A stretch of DNA of 64,000 nucleotides, taken from Chloroflexia bacterium SDU3-3. Lineage in GTDB: Bacteria > Chloroflexota > Chloroflexia > Chloroflexales > Roseiflexaceae. Below the pieces are notes generated by a model that worked only from the letters and a program-made list of their open reading frames with translations, was not told where the DNA came from and searched no databases. The stretch is taken from the NCBI GenBank assembly GCA_009268125.1, contig WBOU01000005.1:411899-475898 (forward strand). The letters run 5' to 3'. The position numbers and the translations under genes were made by a program. Below are positions 52,702-61,410 of this stretch, piece after piece (position 1 is the stretch's first letter; each line of letters opens with the position of its first letter).

Positions 52702-53355
52702 CAGTTAACTCCAGCACAGACGCTTGGGTGATGGCTACGCTCAGACGAAATCCGCACGCTGTTTTTGATCGGCCAACAGCAGCGCGGCGCGAGACGGGAC
52801 GTGGTGCACGAGCAGCTAGGGAGATCGGGCGGCGCTCGGCAAGAAAAATCGCAGAAGCAGTCAGGCAGATTGCAGACAGATGGCTACCAGAAGGTGGGTA
52901 TTTCGGCGCTCAGGCAGGCCTCTCAGGCGCTGCCACAGTACATAAACCTAACTCATATCGTCATTCCTTAGTATATCAAAATACAACCATTTGATAGGAT
53001 AAAGCCCACGCGGCGACAGCACTCCCCGGGTGAGCCTCTGTCCTATAGCACGATTTAGCCTTGCTGCAGCAATGGGCGCTCAATCTGGGCAGGAACCGAC
53101 ACTCCCGCCCACATCGCAGGGAGCTACGGAATCGCTCCCAAAAACATGAGGTGTTGTGTAGAGTGTACAACGTTTTTCAGCATCGCGTGCGCATTTCCGG
53201 TGCCCAAAATGGTGGCGAAAAAAGTGACAGCCGGGGCATATCAACCTATACTGCTGGTATCCTGATCATTTTCTGGGCCACGCGGCGGCGCAGGCTCTGG
53301 GCGGTAACCTCGCCCGCGCCAGCTGCCTACGATGCCCTAGATACAAGGTACAACC
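52702..53355. other. 654-bp gene-free region between divergent genes
   Basis: No convincing gene: the short frames lack ribosome sites and recognisable sequence. It is more AT-rich than its neighbours near 52930-53000 (TTAGTATATCAAAATACAACC), where the leftward promoter of the GGDEF gene probably lies. Two foldbacks, GGGAGC/GCTCCC (about 53116-53137) and GGGCGGGA/TCCTGCCC (about 53087-53112), lie next to each other and could form an RNA structure. None of the dispersed repeats of the window is present. Confidence 0.6.
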
Positions 53356-54441
53356 ATGCCTGCACCAACAACCATCCGCTCGATTGCGGTCCGCGAGCTC
53401 AACATCCCGCTCTTCTCGCCCTTTGGGATCGCCGGTGGGGCGCAGGCCAGCGCCCAGAACCTGCTGGTGACGGTGGAGCTTGCCGATGGCACGCTGGGCT
53501 ACGGCGAGGGCGCGCCCTTCCCCGCCTACAACGGCGAGACCCAGGAGAAAGCGCTTGAGGGCGTGCGGCTGGCCCAGGGCCAGATCGAGGGGGCCGATGT
53601 GCGCGAGTGGCGCGAGATCGGCGCGCGCCTGGCCGCATGCATCGGCAAGGTCGGCTCGGCGCGCTGCGCGATCGAAATGGCGGTGCTGGATGCGCTGACC
53701 CGCCGCAGCGGCATGCCGCTCTGGGCCTTCTTCGGCGGCAAGGCCACCGTGCTTGAGACCGACATGACCATCACCACCGGCACGGTCGAGCAGGCTGCCG
53801 CCGACACCAAGGCAGTGCTGGCACGCGGCATCCGCACGATCAAGATCAAGATCGGCTCGGGCGATATCGCCAAGGATCTGGAGCGCGTGCAGGCGGTGGC
53901 GCAGGCCGCCCCCGGCTCGCCGCTGATGCTGGATGGCAACGGCGGGTTCACCGCCGACCAAGCCCTGCAGCTGACCGCCGCGCTCCACGAGCGCAACATC
54001 ACGCCCATCCTGTTCGAGCAGCCGGTGAAGGCCGAGGACACCGCCGGGCTGCGGCAGGTGACCAAGTGGAGCGGCCTGCCCGTGGCCGCCGACGAGAGCG
54101 CGGCCAGCGCGGCGGCGGTGCTGCAGCTGGCCCACGACCGCGCGGCCAACGTGGTGAACATCAAGCTGATGAAGGCGGGTATCGTCGAGGCGCTCGACAT
54201 CGCGGCGATCTGCCGCGCGGCGGGCATCCGCCTGATGATCGGCGGCAATGTCGAGTCGATCCTGGCCATGACCACCTCGGCGTGCTTCGCAGCGGGGCTG
54301 GGCGGCTTCAGCTTTGTCGATCTCGACACGCCGATGTTCATGAGCGAGAACCCGTTCGACGGCGGGTTTGCGCAGCGCGGGGCCAAGCTGGATCTGAAGG
54401 GCATCGCGGCGGGGCACGGCGTGACGCCCAAGCAGGCGTAG
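53356..54441 (+). CDS. Dipeptide epimerase (enolase superfamily, L-Ala-D/L-Glu epimerase-like)
   Basis: 361 aa in the muconate-lactonizing subgroup. The catalytic set is readable: second KxK lysine in TIKIKIGSG (about 171), metal ligands in MLDGNGGF (about 196), FEQPV (about 222) and VAADES (about 247), and the opposite lysine in NIKLMKAG (about 271). This is the pattern of L-Ala-D/L-Glu epimerases used in murein-peptide recycling; other dipeptides or N-succinyl amino acids are possible. It is convergent with the proline dehydrogenase gene. The ribosome site is weak (AAGG). Confidence 0.88.
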   Translation: MPAPTTIRSIAVRELNIPLFSPFGIAGGAQASAQNLLVTVELADGTLGYGEGAPFPAYNGETQEKALEGVRLAQGQIEGADVREWREIGARLAACIGKVGSARCAIEMAVLDALTRRSGMPLWAFFGGKATVLETDMTITTGTVEQAAADTKAVLARGIRTIKIKIGSGDIAKDLERVQAVAQAAPGSPLMLDGNGGFTADQALQLTAALHERNITPILFEQPVKAEDTAGLRQVTKWSGLPVAADESAASAAAVLQLAHDRAANVVNIKLMKAGIVEALDIAAICRAAGIRLMIGGNVESILAMTTSACFAAGLGGFSFVDLDTPMFMSENPFDGGFAQRGAKLDLKGIAAGHGVTPKQA

Positions 54442-54451
54442 GGGCTGGCGC

Positions 54452-54476
54452 GGCTGGCGGGTGCGCCCCGCCAGCC
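54452..54476. terminator. Hairpin between convergent genes
   Basis: 10-bp stem GGCTGGCGGG / CCCGCCAGCC with a 5-nt loop between the epimerase and proline dehydrogenase stops; no T-run. Confidence 0.55.
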
Positions 54477-54485
54477 CGGCACTCG

Positions 54486-55397
54486 CTAGAGATCGCGCAG
54501 CACGCCGTTGAGCACGAACAGCATGTTGGCGGGCCGCTCGGCCATGCGCCGCATCAGGTAGGGGTACCACTCGGTGCCATAGGGGGCGTAGATCCGCATG
54601 CGGTAGCCATCACGCACCAGCTGCTCCTGCAGGTCGCGGCGGATACCGAAGAGCATCTGGAACTCGAACTTGTCGGGCGTGATGCCCGACTTGGCGGCGT
54701 AGTCGCGGGTGGCCTCGATCATGCGCTCGTCGTGGGTGGCGATGCCGGGGTAGGTGCCCTCGCTCAGCAGCATCTGCATCAGCTTCACGTAGTTGGCGTC
54801 CACATCGGCCTTGTTGGGGAAGGCCACCGAGGCCGGCTCCTTGTACGCGCCCTTGCACAGCCGCACCCGCACGCCCAGCTTGTTCAGCGCGCGGATGTCA
54901 TCCTCGCTGCGGTACAGGTAGGACTGAATGACCACGCCGACGTTCTTGTAGCGCTCCCACAGCTCGCGGTGGAGCTTCAGCGTGCGCTCGGTGTAGGCCG
55001 AGCTCTCCATATCGAGCCGCACGAAGGTGCCGAAGCGCTCGGCCTGATTCAGCACATGCGATATGTTGCGCCTGCACAGCTCCTCGTCGATGTCCTGGCC
55101 CATCTGGGTGAGCTTGACCGAGGCGTTAGCCTCGGCCCCGGCCCGCTCGATGGCGTGCAGGATGCCGATATACTCGGCGGCGGCGGCGTTGGCGGCCTGC
55201 GGCGTCGATACCGACTCGCCCAGATTGTCGAGCGTGACGCTCATGCCCGCGCTGTTGATCGTCTTGACCGCCTCGATGGCCTCGGCCAGGCTGGTGCCCG
55301 CCACAAAGCGGTTGATCAGGGGTTTTGTCAGCGGGCTTTCGAGCAGGCGCTTCAGCGAGGGCTGCTCGGAGAGGTAGAGAAGGGTTCCGCGAAGCAT
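54486..55397 (-). CDS. Proline dehydrogenase (FAD-dependent, PRODH)
   Basis: 303 aa, the length of the monofunctional bacterial enzyme. It oxidises proline to pyrroline-5-carboxylate and passes electrons to quinone. Motifs are VTLDNLGESV, VKLTQMGQDID, FVRLDMESSAYTERTL, VIQSYLYRSEDDI, VRLCKGAYKEP, IATHDERMIEA and the C-terminal RIYAPYGTEWYPYLMRRMAERP. ATG 55397 follows AGGA; the longer upstream frame is the antisense of the next gene. The P5C dehydrogenase gene is not adjacent. Confidence 0.94.
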   Translation of the reverse strand: MLRGTLLYLSEQPSLKRLLESPLTKPLINRFVAGTSLAEAIEAVKTINSAGMSVTLDNLGESVSTPQAANAAAAEYIGILHAIERAGAEANASVKLTQMGQDIDEELCRRNISHVLNQAERFGTFVRLDMESSAYTERTLKLHRELWERYKNVGVVIQSYLYRSEDDIRALNKLGVRVRLCKGAYKEPASVAFPNKADVDANYVKLMQMLLSEGTYPGIATHDERMIEATRDYAAKSGITPDKFEFQMLFGIRRDLQEQLVRDGYRMRIYAPYGTEWYPYLMRRMAERPANMLFVLNGVLRDL

Positions 55398-55534
55398 GAT
55401 CGTATCCTGTCGCTCATGGTGCAAAAAAACGAAAGACGGCCCGCCTGCTGGCAGCGCTGCATCTTTCGCCGGGTGGATGTCTGGCGTTCGGGCCATTGTA
55501 GCATAGGGGGCCATTCCTACTGGATCGAAAGCAT

Positions 55535-56533
55535 ATGCCAAAAGTAGACATACCGCGCCTGGCCGTGCGCAGCGCGCTGGTGGGCTACGCCGCCGCGCTG
55601 GCGGGCCTGGCGCTGCTCTGGCGGGCGGGCAGCCAGCGCTGGTGGGCGCAGGTGGCGCGGATCTTCGCGCCGCACCTGTTCTGGCCGCTGGCGGCGCTCC
55701 TCCCGCTGGCGCTGCGCTCGCGCGACCGCTGGGCGCAGTGGGCCGCCTGCCTGCCCGCCGCGCTGTTCGTGGCCATGTATGGCCGCCGCATGCTGCCGCG
55801 CAGGAGCGTGGCCGGCGAGGGCGCACGCCTGCGCGTGGCCACCTGCAATCTGTGCTTCCGCAACCAAGATGCCAGCAAGATCGTGGCCGCGCTGGGCGGG
55901 CTGCGGGCCGACATCGTGATGCTGCAGGAGCTGACGCCGCCGGTGGCGCTGGCCCTGGCCCAGCTGGGCGGGCAGTACCCCCACCAGCTGCTGCACGCGG
56001 CGGAGCGCCAGAACGGCCTGGGCATCATCAGCCGCCTGCCGCTGGGCGCGGCCAGCCTCGACGCCGACGCGCGCATCCAGCGGGCCAGCGCCAGCCTCGG
56101 CCAGCGCCAGATCGTGCTGATCAACGCCCACCCGACCATCGCCGACATGCGCTGGCGCAGGCTGCTGGGCCGTTTCCCCATGCTGGTGGGCTACGCCCCC
56201 GGCAGGCGACAAGATCACATCGACGCGCTGCTGGCCCAGATCGACGCCACGGCGGGCGACCTGATTGTCGCGGGCGACTTCAACACCGCCGAGGGCGAGC
56301 CGCCCTACCGCCAGCTCGCGGCGCGGCTGCGCGATTGCTTCGCCGAGGCCGGGCGTGGGTTCGGCTTCACCTTCCCGCTGGGCATGGGCAGCGCGGCGCT
56401 GCCGCGCCCGCTCATCCGCATCGACTACGTGTGGGTGCGGGGCGCGATCAGGCCGCTGCGGGCGGCGCGCGGGAGCAGCGGCGGGTCGGATCACACCGCC
56501 GTGGTCGCCGATCTGCTGATTGGGGAGGGGTAG
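55535..56533 (+). CDS. Endonuclease/exonuclease/phosphatase-family hydrolase with N-terminal membrane helices
   Basis: 332 aa. Two to three hydrophobic helices (about 13-30, 48-62 and 70-82) precede an EEP domain (about 98-330). The active-site blocks are VATCNLCFRN, IVMLQELTPP, LINAHPT, IVAGDFNTAEGE, RIDYVWVRG and GSDHTAVVADL. Such membrane-attached EEP proteins are usually phosphodiesterases or phospholipases rather than nucleases; the substrate is unknown. The stop is 3 bp from the end of the convergent glycosyltransferase gene. Confidence 0.9.
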   Translation: MPKVDIPRLAVRSALVGYAAALAGLALLWRAGSQRWWAQVARIFAPHLFWPLAALLPLALRSRDRWAQWAACLPAALFVAMYGRRMLPRRSVAGEGARLRVATCNLCFRNQDASKIVAALGGLRADIVMLQELTPPVALALAQLGGQYPHQLLHAAERQNGLGIISRLPLGAASLDADARIQRASASLGQRQIVLINAHPTIADMRWRRLLGRFPMLVGYAPGRRQDHIDALLAQIDATAGDLIVAGDFNTAEGEPPYRQLAARLRDCFAEAGRGFGFTFPLGMGSAALPRPLIRIDYVWVRGAIRPLRAARGSSGGSDHTAVVADLLIGEG

Positions 56534-56536
56534 ACC

Positions 56537-57526
56537 CTACGAGCCGCCGAGTTGCACCGGCTGGGCATCGGCCACCAGTGGCGAGGGGCGGTACATCAAG
56601 GTCTCGCGGTCGACTGCGTAGCGCAGGCTGCGGATGAGGCCCACGATGGGGAAGTAGAGCTGCTCGAAGCCTGCGCGCACCTTGCCCAGGCCCTGGCGGC
56701 GCACCACGCCCGAGACGATCTGGCGCACGCCCTGGCTGAACATCCACTCGAACAGCAGGTAGAGCGCGGGGAACTTGCCGCAGCGCAGGTACTTGCCCAC
56801 CGCCGCGCCGGTGCCAGCGCCATAGTTGCGGAAGCTCTGCCAGACGCCCCGGCTGTCCTGGGCGTGGTGGTGGAAGGCCAGCGCCTCGGGGGTGTAGGTG
56901 ATGCTGCCGCCATGCAGCAGCACGCGGTAGCCAAAGTCGCGCTCGTCCCACGCGCCCAGCGGGCTGCCCGCGCCCAGCAGCTCGTCGAAGCCGCCCAGCT
57001 GCTCGAAGCGCTGGCGGGCCACCGCCATGTTGTGGCCGTGGCCAAAGCCCAGGTTCATGGAGCCGGGGCCATAGGTCTCGTGGCGCGTGCTGGTCTTCAG
57101 GCCCAGCACGGTGGTGCTGTGCACTAGCTCGGGGGCGACCCCGCCCGGCAGCACGCGGCCAAAGGCGCACCATGCGCGGTTCTGTGCCATGTCGCGCACC
57201 AGCGCGCCCACCCAGCCGGGATCGACCCGCACATCATCGTTGGTGAAGAGGATGTAGGGCGCGCTGCCCAGGCGGCTGCCCGCGTTGCGGGTGGCGCACA
57301 GCCCGCGCAGCGGGGCGCGCAGATAGCGCACGCGCGGGTCGGCCTCGGCGTGGCGCGCGACGCAGCGCTCGGTGCGGTCATCGTCGCTCTGGTCGAGCAC
57401 CCACAGCGTGAAGCGCCGGTGGCCGCTGGCGCGGATGCTGGCGATCGTCTGATCGATTGAGTCGCCTCGGTTGTAGGTGGAAATGATGATATCGACGTCC
57501 CACATATCGATGCTCGCCGCGCTCAT
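56537..57526 (-). CDS. Family 2 glycosyltransferase (last gene of the glycan operon)
   Basis: 329 aa, GT-A fold. DIIISTYNRGDSIDQTI at the start, LDQSDDD, ATRNAGSRLG, and the metal motif FTNDDVRVDPGW (about 95); later HGHNMAVARQRFEQLGGFDE and WDERDFGYRVLLHGG (ED-like base). It transfers a sugar from a nucleotide donor to a growing glycan. ATG 57526 follows GAAGGA. It lies 21 bp after the oxidoreductase gene and closes the seven-gene run that begins with rfbF. Confidence 0.92.
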   Translation of the reverse strand: MSAASIDMWDVDIIISTYNRGDSIDQTIASIRASGHRRFTLWVLDQSDDDRTERCVARHAEADPRVRYLRAPLRGLCATRNAGSRLGSAPYILFTNDDVRVDPGWVGALVRDMAQNRAWCAFGRVLPGGVAPELVHSTTVLGLKTSTRHETYGPGSMNLGFGHGHNMAVARQRFEQLGGFDELLGAGSPLGAWDERDFGYRVLLHGGSITYTPEALAFHHHAQDSRGVWQSFRNYGAGTGAAVGKYLRCGKFPALYLLFEWMFSQGVRQIVSGVVRRQGLGKVRAGFEQLYFPIVGLIRSLRYAVDRETLMYRPSPLVADAQPVQLGGS

Positions 57527-57547
57527 GGGCCGAATCCTTCGTTATGG

Positions 57548-58876
57548 TTAAACCTGCGCCGCCGAGGTGCCGCCCAGCGCGCCAGCGAACAGCGCGTTCT
57601 GCTCGTCGCGCAGGCGGTCGCTCAGCCGACCGGGCGGCACATCCACATCATCGTAGGTGAGCACCGCATCCTTCGGCAGCGCGCGCCGCAGCACGCAGCC
57701 CTCGGCTAGGCCGATAGGCAGCAGACGCTGGGAAAAGGTGACGTCGGCGTTCTCGGCCAAGCCATAGGTGTGGTAGCCGCCGATGCCGTCGAGGGTTGTC
57801 CCCGCGCTCAGGTCGATCTTGGCCGCCGCCACCACATCCACGCATGGCGCGCCCTCGGCCCGCAGCGCAGCGTCGCCGAACAGCGCCACCCGCGCCACCG
57901 TGTTTGGCACCTCGAAGTGGCAGAGGTGGTAGGGCGTGTAGAAGAGGTAGAGCGGCCCTTTGCCCAGCTTGTAGAGGTTCAGATAGTGCTGCATGCTTGG
58001 GTGATCGTGGGTGCCAAGGACAAAAACGCCAGGGGCTGGCGTCGCTCCCACAATATAATCAACGATCCCAGGGCCATTGACTAGGGCATCTAGCGGGTAG
58101 AGTTCGCCCGCCACATCCTGCAGCGGCGTGCCGCCGGGCACGGTGGGGCCAAACATGCCGCGCCGCGCCACGCGCATGCCGGTGGCGTTGGCCACGATCG
58201 CCTGCTCGAACGAGATCTTCGAGCCGTCCGCAAACGAGGTGACCATAGTCGCGCTCTGGCCCCACTGCCGCGCGAAGCCCTCCTGGGTGGTAGGGTTGCG
58301 GTAGGGGTCGTGCAGGCCCTTGATGTTGCCGCACAGCACCGGGCGCACCCCGATGCCCCGCACGAAGCGGTAGAGGTTCATGGTCACGCCCGGCTGGTCG
58401 CCGTCGGAGATCGAGAAGATCACGCCCGCCCGGTCGGCGTAGCGCCGCAGGATGGGGCCGACGGTGCCCTCTAGCTCGGCGTTCATCGAGACGATGTGCT
58501 TGCCGTGCTGGATGGCGCGCATCGTCACCTGCGCGCCAAACTCCACCGCGCCGGTGATCTCCAGCACCACATCCACGCCCTCGGCCTCGCAGATCAGCAT
58601 CGCATCGTCGGTCACGGCGGGCACCCCGCTGGCGATCGCCTGCTCCAGCGCGCCGCGCGTGGCGACCTCGCGCACGTCCTCCACCCCGGCCTCGCGGTAG
58701 GCGCGGCGGGCATTGGCCAGCGTGCGGTTGGCGATGGCCACCAGCCGCATGCCGGTGGTGTAGCGGATGATCTGCAGCGCCGTGCCGCGCGCCATGAAGC
58801 CCGCGCCAATCATGCCGACGCGGATGGGTCTGCCCTCGGCCTCGCGCCGCGCGAGGGCGGTATCTACCAAGATCAC
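57548..58876 (-). CDS. NAD(P)-dependent oxidoreductase with C-terminal SAF domain (homoserine dehydrogenase-like)
   Basis: 442 aa from a GTG at 58876, preceded by AAAGGGAG and overlapping the upstream glycosyltransferase stop by 4 bp (GTGA). The Rossmann start is VGMIGAGFMARGTALQII (about 19-36). Other landmarks are VVLEITGAVEFGAQV, HIVSMNAELEGTVGPIL and SDGDQPGVTMNLYRFVRGIG. The C-terminal about 75 residues form a SAF domain (LLPIGLAEGCVLRRALPKDAVLTYDDV), the fold also found in sialic-acid synthase and antifreeze proteins. Family members occur in surface-glycan clusters; the substrate is not known. Reduction or oxidation of a modified sugar is the likely role here. Confidence 0.82.
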   Translation of the reverse strand: MILVDTALARREAEGRPIRVGMIGAGFMARGTALQIIRYTTGMRLVAIANRTLANARRAYREAGVEDVREVATRGALEQAIASGVPAVTDDAMLICEAEGVDVVLEITGAVEFGAQVTMRAIQHGKHIVSMNAELEGTVGPILRRYADRAGVIFSISDGDQPGVTMNLYRFVRGIGVRPVLCGNIKGLHDPYRNPTTQEGFARQWGQSATMVTSFADGSKISFEQAIVANATGMRVARRGMFGPTVPGGTPLQDVAGELYPLDALVNGPGIVDYIVGATPAPGVFVLGTHDHPSMQHYLNLYKLGKGPLYLFYTPYHLCHFEVPNTVARVALFGDAALRAEGAPCVDVVAAAKIDLSAGTTLDGIGGYHTYGLAENADVTFSQRLLPIGLAEGCVLRRALPKDAVLTYDDVDVPPGRLSDRLRDEQNALFAGALGGTSAAQV

Positions 58877-59829
58877 GCTTTGCTCCCTTTCGCCGTGGCC
58901 GCGCCGTCGGCAAACCGCCGACCCTGGCCAAGCGGCATCATCATACCCCGAACAAAGCCCGCCGCCATGCCGCGCAGCCGCCCCAGCACCCGTGGTCGCT
59001 GCCGCCGCGCCACGGCCCGCAGCGCATCCAGCACGATCTCGCGCCAGATATCTTCAAAGAAAAAGGCCAGAAAGCGCATGTCGCCGCCGCGCAGCAGCTT
59101 GGCATAGGTGGCCATCGGCCCGACCGAGTAGCCATAGTAGAGCCGCTTGGTCTCGGGCCAGGTGCGCAGGCCATGGTGCACCACGTGGCTCTGCGCGCTG
59201 CAGGCCACGGTGTAGCCATCCAGCAGCAGCCGCAGCGGCAGGTCGAGATCCTCGGCGCTCTGCAGCGGCGCGCCCGCGCCCAGCTGCGGGTCGAAGCCGC
59301 CGAGCTGCAGCGCGGGCGCGCGGCGCACCGCCATGGCCGCGCCCAGGCCCATGGTGCGCTGGCCGGTGCGCCGCCACGCGGCCACGCTGGCCATGCGGCG
59401 GTCGGCGGCGAAGATGTGGTGGGGGATGACACCGGCGGCGGGGTCGTGCGGGCCGGGCCGCACGCTGAAGAAGGCGGCGGCCACCGCCGGGTCGCCCGCG
59501 AACACCTGGGCCACATCGGCCAGCCAGCCGGGGGCGGCCTCGCAGTCGTCGTCGGTCATGGCCACCACCGCGCCGCGCGCCACCGCCAGCCCCTCGTTGC
59601 GGGCGCGGCTCAGGCCCGCCGTGCGCGAGCCGACGTAGCGCAGCCGCTCGTCGGCCAGCAGCGGCGCGAGCGCCTGGCGCGTGGCGTCGTCGCTGCTCTG
59701 GTCGACCACCACCACCTCGAAGGCGGGGTGGGCGCTGGCCAGCAGGCTCCTGACCGCCGCCACCGCATCGGCCCCGCGATTGCGCGTGCAGACAACTACC
59801 GAGAGGATATCATCGCCGCAATGTGTCAT
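58873..59829 (-). CDS. Family 2 glycosyltransferase
   Basis: 318 aa from ATG 59829. GT-A blocks are SVVVCTRNRGADAVAAVRSL, VVVDQSSDD, SRARNEGLAVARG, metal site AMTDDDCEAAPGW (about 90-100), and AAMAVRRAPALQLGGFDPQLG with SAEDLDLPLRLLLDG. It resembles the GT2 at 56537-57526 in architecture, and the two probably add successive sugars. It starts 19 bp after rfbC and overlaps the next gene by 4 bp. A GAGGAG lies 12 nt upstream, and an alternative ATG 12 nt earlier has no spacing to it. Confidence 0.92.
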   Translation of the reverse strand: MTHCGDDILSVVVCTRNRGADAVAAVRSLLASAHPAFEVVVVDQSSDDATRQALAPLLADERLRYVGSRTAGLSRARNEGLAVARGAVVAMTDDDCEAAPGWLADVAQVFAGDPAVAAAFFSVRPGPHDPAAGVIPHHIFAADRRMASVAAWRRTGQRTMGLGAAMAVRRAPALQLGGFDPQLGAGAPLQSAEDLDLPLRLLLDGYTVACSAQSHVVHHGLRTWPETKRLYYGYSVGPMATYAKLLRGGDMRFLAFFFEDIWREIVLDALRAVARRQRPRVLGRLRGMAAGFVRGMMMPLGQGRRFADGAATAKGSKA

Positions 59830-59848
59830 GGTCTCGCCCATCTCCTCG

Positions 59849-60385
59849 CTACGGCTCGCGGGTAAAATCTGGCCAGGCCGCATCCTTGGGCGAGATCACG
59901 CTGATCGGCAGCGGCCAGCGGATGCCAAACGCCGGATCGTCGTAGCGCAGGCCACCCTCGGCCCCCGGCGTGTAGAACTCGGACACCTGGTAGACCACAT
60001 CGGCCTCGTCCTCCAGCGTCTGGAAGCCGTGGGCGAAGCCCTCGGGCACATACAGCTGGCGGTAGTTCGCCGCCGTCAGCTCCACGCCCAGCCACTGGCC
60101 CAGCGTGGGCGAGCCAGCGCGTAGGTCGATGATCACATCGTAGATCGCGCCGCGCGTGCAGCGCACCAGCTTGGCCTCGGCGTGGGGAGCGCGCTGGAAG
60201 TGCATGCCGCGCAGCGTGCCGCGGCGGGCGCTGTGCGAGACATTGGTGTTTACCACGTGCGGGTTCATGCCGTGGTCGGCAAACTCGCGGGCGCAGAAGC
60301 TGCGCGCGAAAAAGCCGCGCTCGTCGGCCCGCTGCTCTAGATCGATGATAAACGCGCCCTGAAGCTTGGTCTCGGTGAAGATCAC
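59849..60385 (-). CDS. rfbC: dTDP-4-dehydrorhamnose 3,5-epimerase-family protein (RmlC/RfbC)
   Basis: 178-aa cupin. It matches RmlC closely: DERGFFARSFCAREFADHG, NTNVSHSARRGTLRGMHFQ (catalytic His in LRGMHFQ), LVRCTRGAIYDVIIDLR, VPEGFAHGFQTLEDEADVVYQVSEFYTP (the catalytic Tyr) and DPAFGIRWP. It epimerises C3 and C5 of a 4-keto-6-deoxy sugar nucleotide. In this operon the activating enzyme is a cytidylyltransferase, so the true substrate may be CDP- rather than dTDP-linked. Its start overlaps the stop of the SDR gene by 4 bp. Confidence 0.92.
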   Translation of the reverse strand: MIFTETKLQGAFIIDLEQRADERGFFARSFCAREFADHGMNPHVVNTNVSHSARRGTLRGMHFQRAPHAEAKLVRCTRGAIYDVIIDLRAGSPTLGQWLGVELTAANYRQLYVPEGFAHGFQTLEDEADVVYQVSEFYTPGAEGGLRYDDPAFGIRWPLPISVISPKDAAWPDFTREP

Positions 60386-61410
60386 AGCGCCCTCCAGAAA
60401 AACTCTTGGTCAATCTGCTTGGTCGCGATCAGGTGCTGCAGCTGCTTGAGCCGCGTGTAGGGCCGCGACTCGAACTCGGCGCTGGTCATGCCCACCTGCT
60501 CGAACACGGCGCGCAGCTGCTGCGCGCCAAACTGCGCGTCGCGGCGGCAGCGGAAGCCGGGCAGCTGCGCGCTGATCTTCTCGAACGAGACGCGGTAGCT
60601 GCGGTTGTCGCTGTCGTTCGTGCCAAACGAAAGCTCGCAGCCGGGGAATGCCCCCGCCACCACCTGGGCGATCTCGCGCACGCGGTAGTTCTGGCGGCTG
60701 TCGCCCACATTGAACACCTGGCCGTGGATAGCCTCGCGCGGGGCCTCCAGCACGCAGCCGATCGCATCGGCGATGTCGAGGATGTGCACCAGCGGACGCC
60801 AGGGCGTGCCATCGCTGGTCATGGCGATCTTGCCGGTGGTCCAGGCCAGCCCGGCCAAGTTGTTCAGCACCACGTCGAAGCGCATGCGCGGCGAGGCCCC
60901 GAAGGCGGTGGCGTTGCGCAGGAAGGTGGGCGAGAACGAATCGTCGGCCAGCGGCAGCACGTCGCGCTCGACCAGCATCTTGCACTCGGCGTAGGCGGTC
61001 TGCGGGTGTAGCGGCGACTGCTCATCCACCACGTCGCTGCCGCCGATGCCGTAGACGCTGCACGAGGACATGTACACAAAGCGGCTGACCCCGGCCTGCT
61101 TCGCTGCCTTGGCCAGCGCCACGCTGCCCTGGTGGTTGATCGTGTAGGTGATCTGCGGGTTCAGCTGGCCCAGCGGGTCGTTGGAAAGCTCGGCCATGTG
61201 CACCACCGCGTCGTAGCCCGCCAGATCTTGGCTGGTGATCTGGCGGATGTCCTTCATCACCTGGCGCGGCAGCACACGCAGGCCGTTGTAGAGCCAGCCG
61301 CCCGCGTAGAAGCCGGTGTCGAGGCCGGTCACATCGTGGCCGCGCTCGATCAGCGCGGGGGCCGTCACAATGCCGATATAGCCCGCGCTGCCGGTCAGCA
61401 GCACCTTCAT
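60382..61410 (-). CDS. NAD-dependent epimerase/dehydratase (extended SDR)
   Basis: 342 aa; ATG 61410 follows AAAGGA. The NAD site is VLLTGSAGYIG, with VVHMAELSNDP, the active-site serine in FVYMSSCSVYG, and the Tyr/Lys pair in TAYAECKMLVE. PLVHILDIADAI and FNVGDSRQNYRVREIA follow. The Asp-Glu pair that marks 4,6-dehydratases (as in STDEVYG) is not present; SSCSVYG takes its place, as in epimerases or reductases. It would epimerise or reduce a nucleotide sugar. It overlaps the flanking genes by 4 bp at both ends. Confidence 0.9.
   Translation of the reverse strand: MKVLLTGSAGYIGIVTAPALIERGHDVTGLDTGFYAGGWLYNGLRVLPRQVMKDIRQITSQDLAGYDAVVHMAELSNDPLGQLNPQITYTINHQGSVALAKAAKQAGVSRFVYMSSCSVYGIGGSDVVDEQSPLHPQTAYAECKMLVERDVLPLADDSFSPTFLRNATAFGASPRMRFDVVLNNLAGLAWTTGKIAMTSDGTPWRPLVHILDIADAIGCVLEAPREAIHGQVFNVGDSRQNYRVREIAQVVAGAFPGCELSFGTNDSDNRSYRVSFEKISAQLPGFRCRRDAQFGAQQLRAVFEQVGMTSAEFESRPYTRLKQLQHLIATKQIDQEFFWRAL

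Noticed and set aside
52993..53140. Possible cyclic-di-GMP or other known riboswitch upstream of the GGDEF gene
   Set aside because: Hairpins are present, but I could not match the conserved core of any riboswitch class.
54066..55547. 493-aa plus-strand frame across the epimerase end and proline dehydrogenase
   Set aside because: Off-frame and antisense of two well-supported enzymes.
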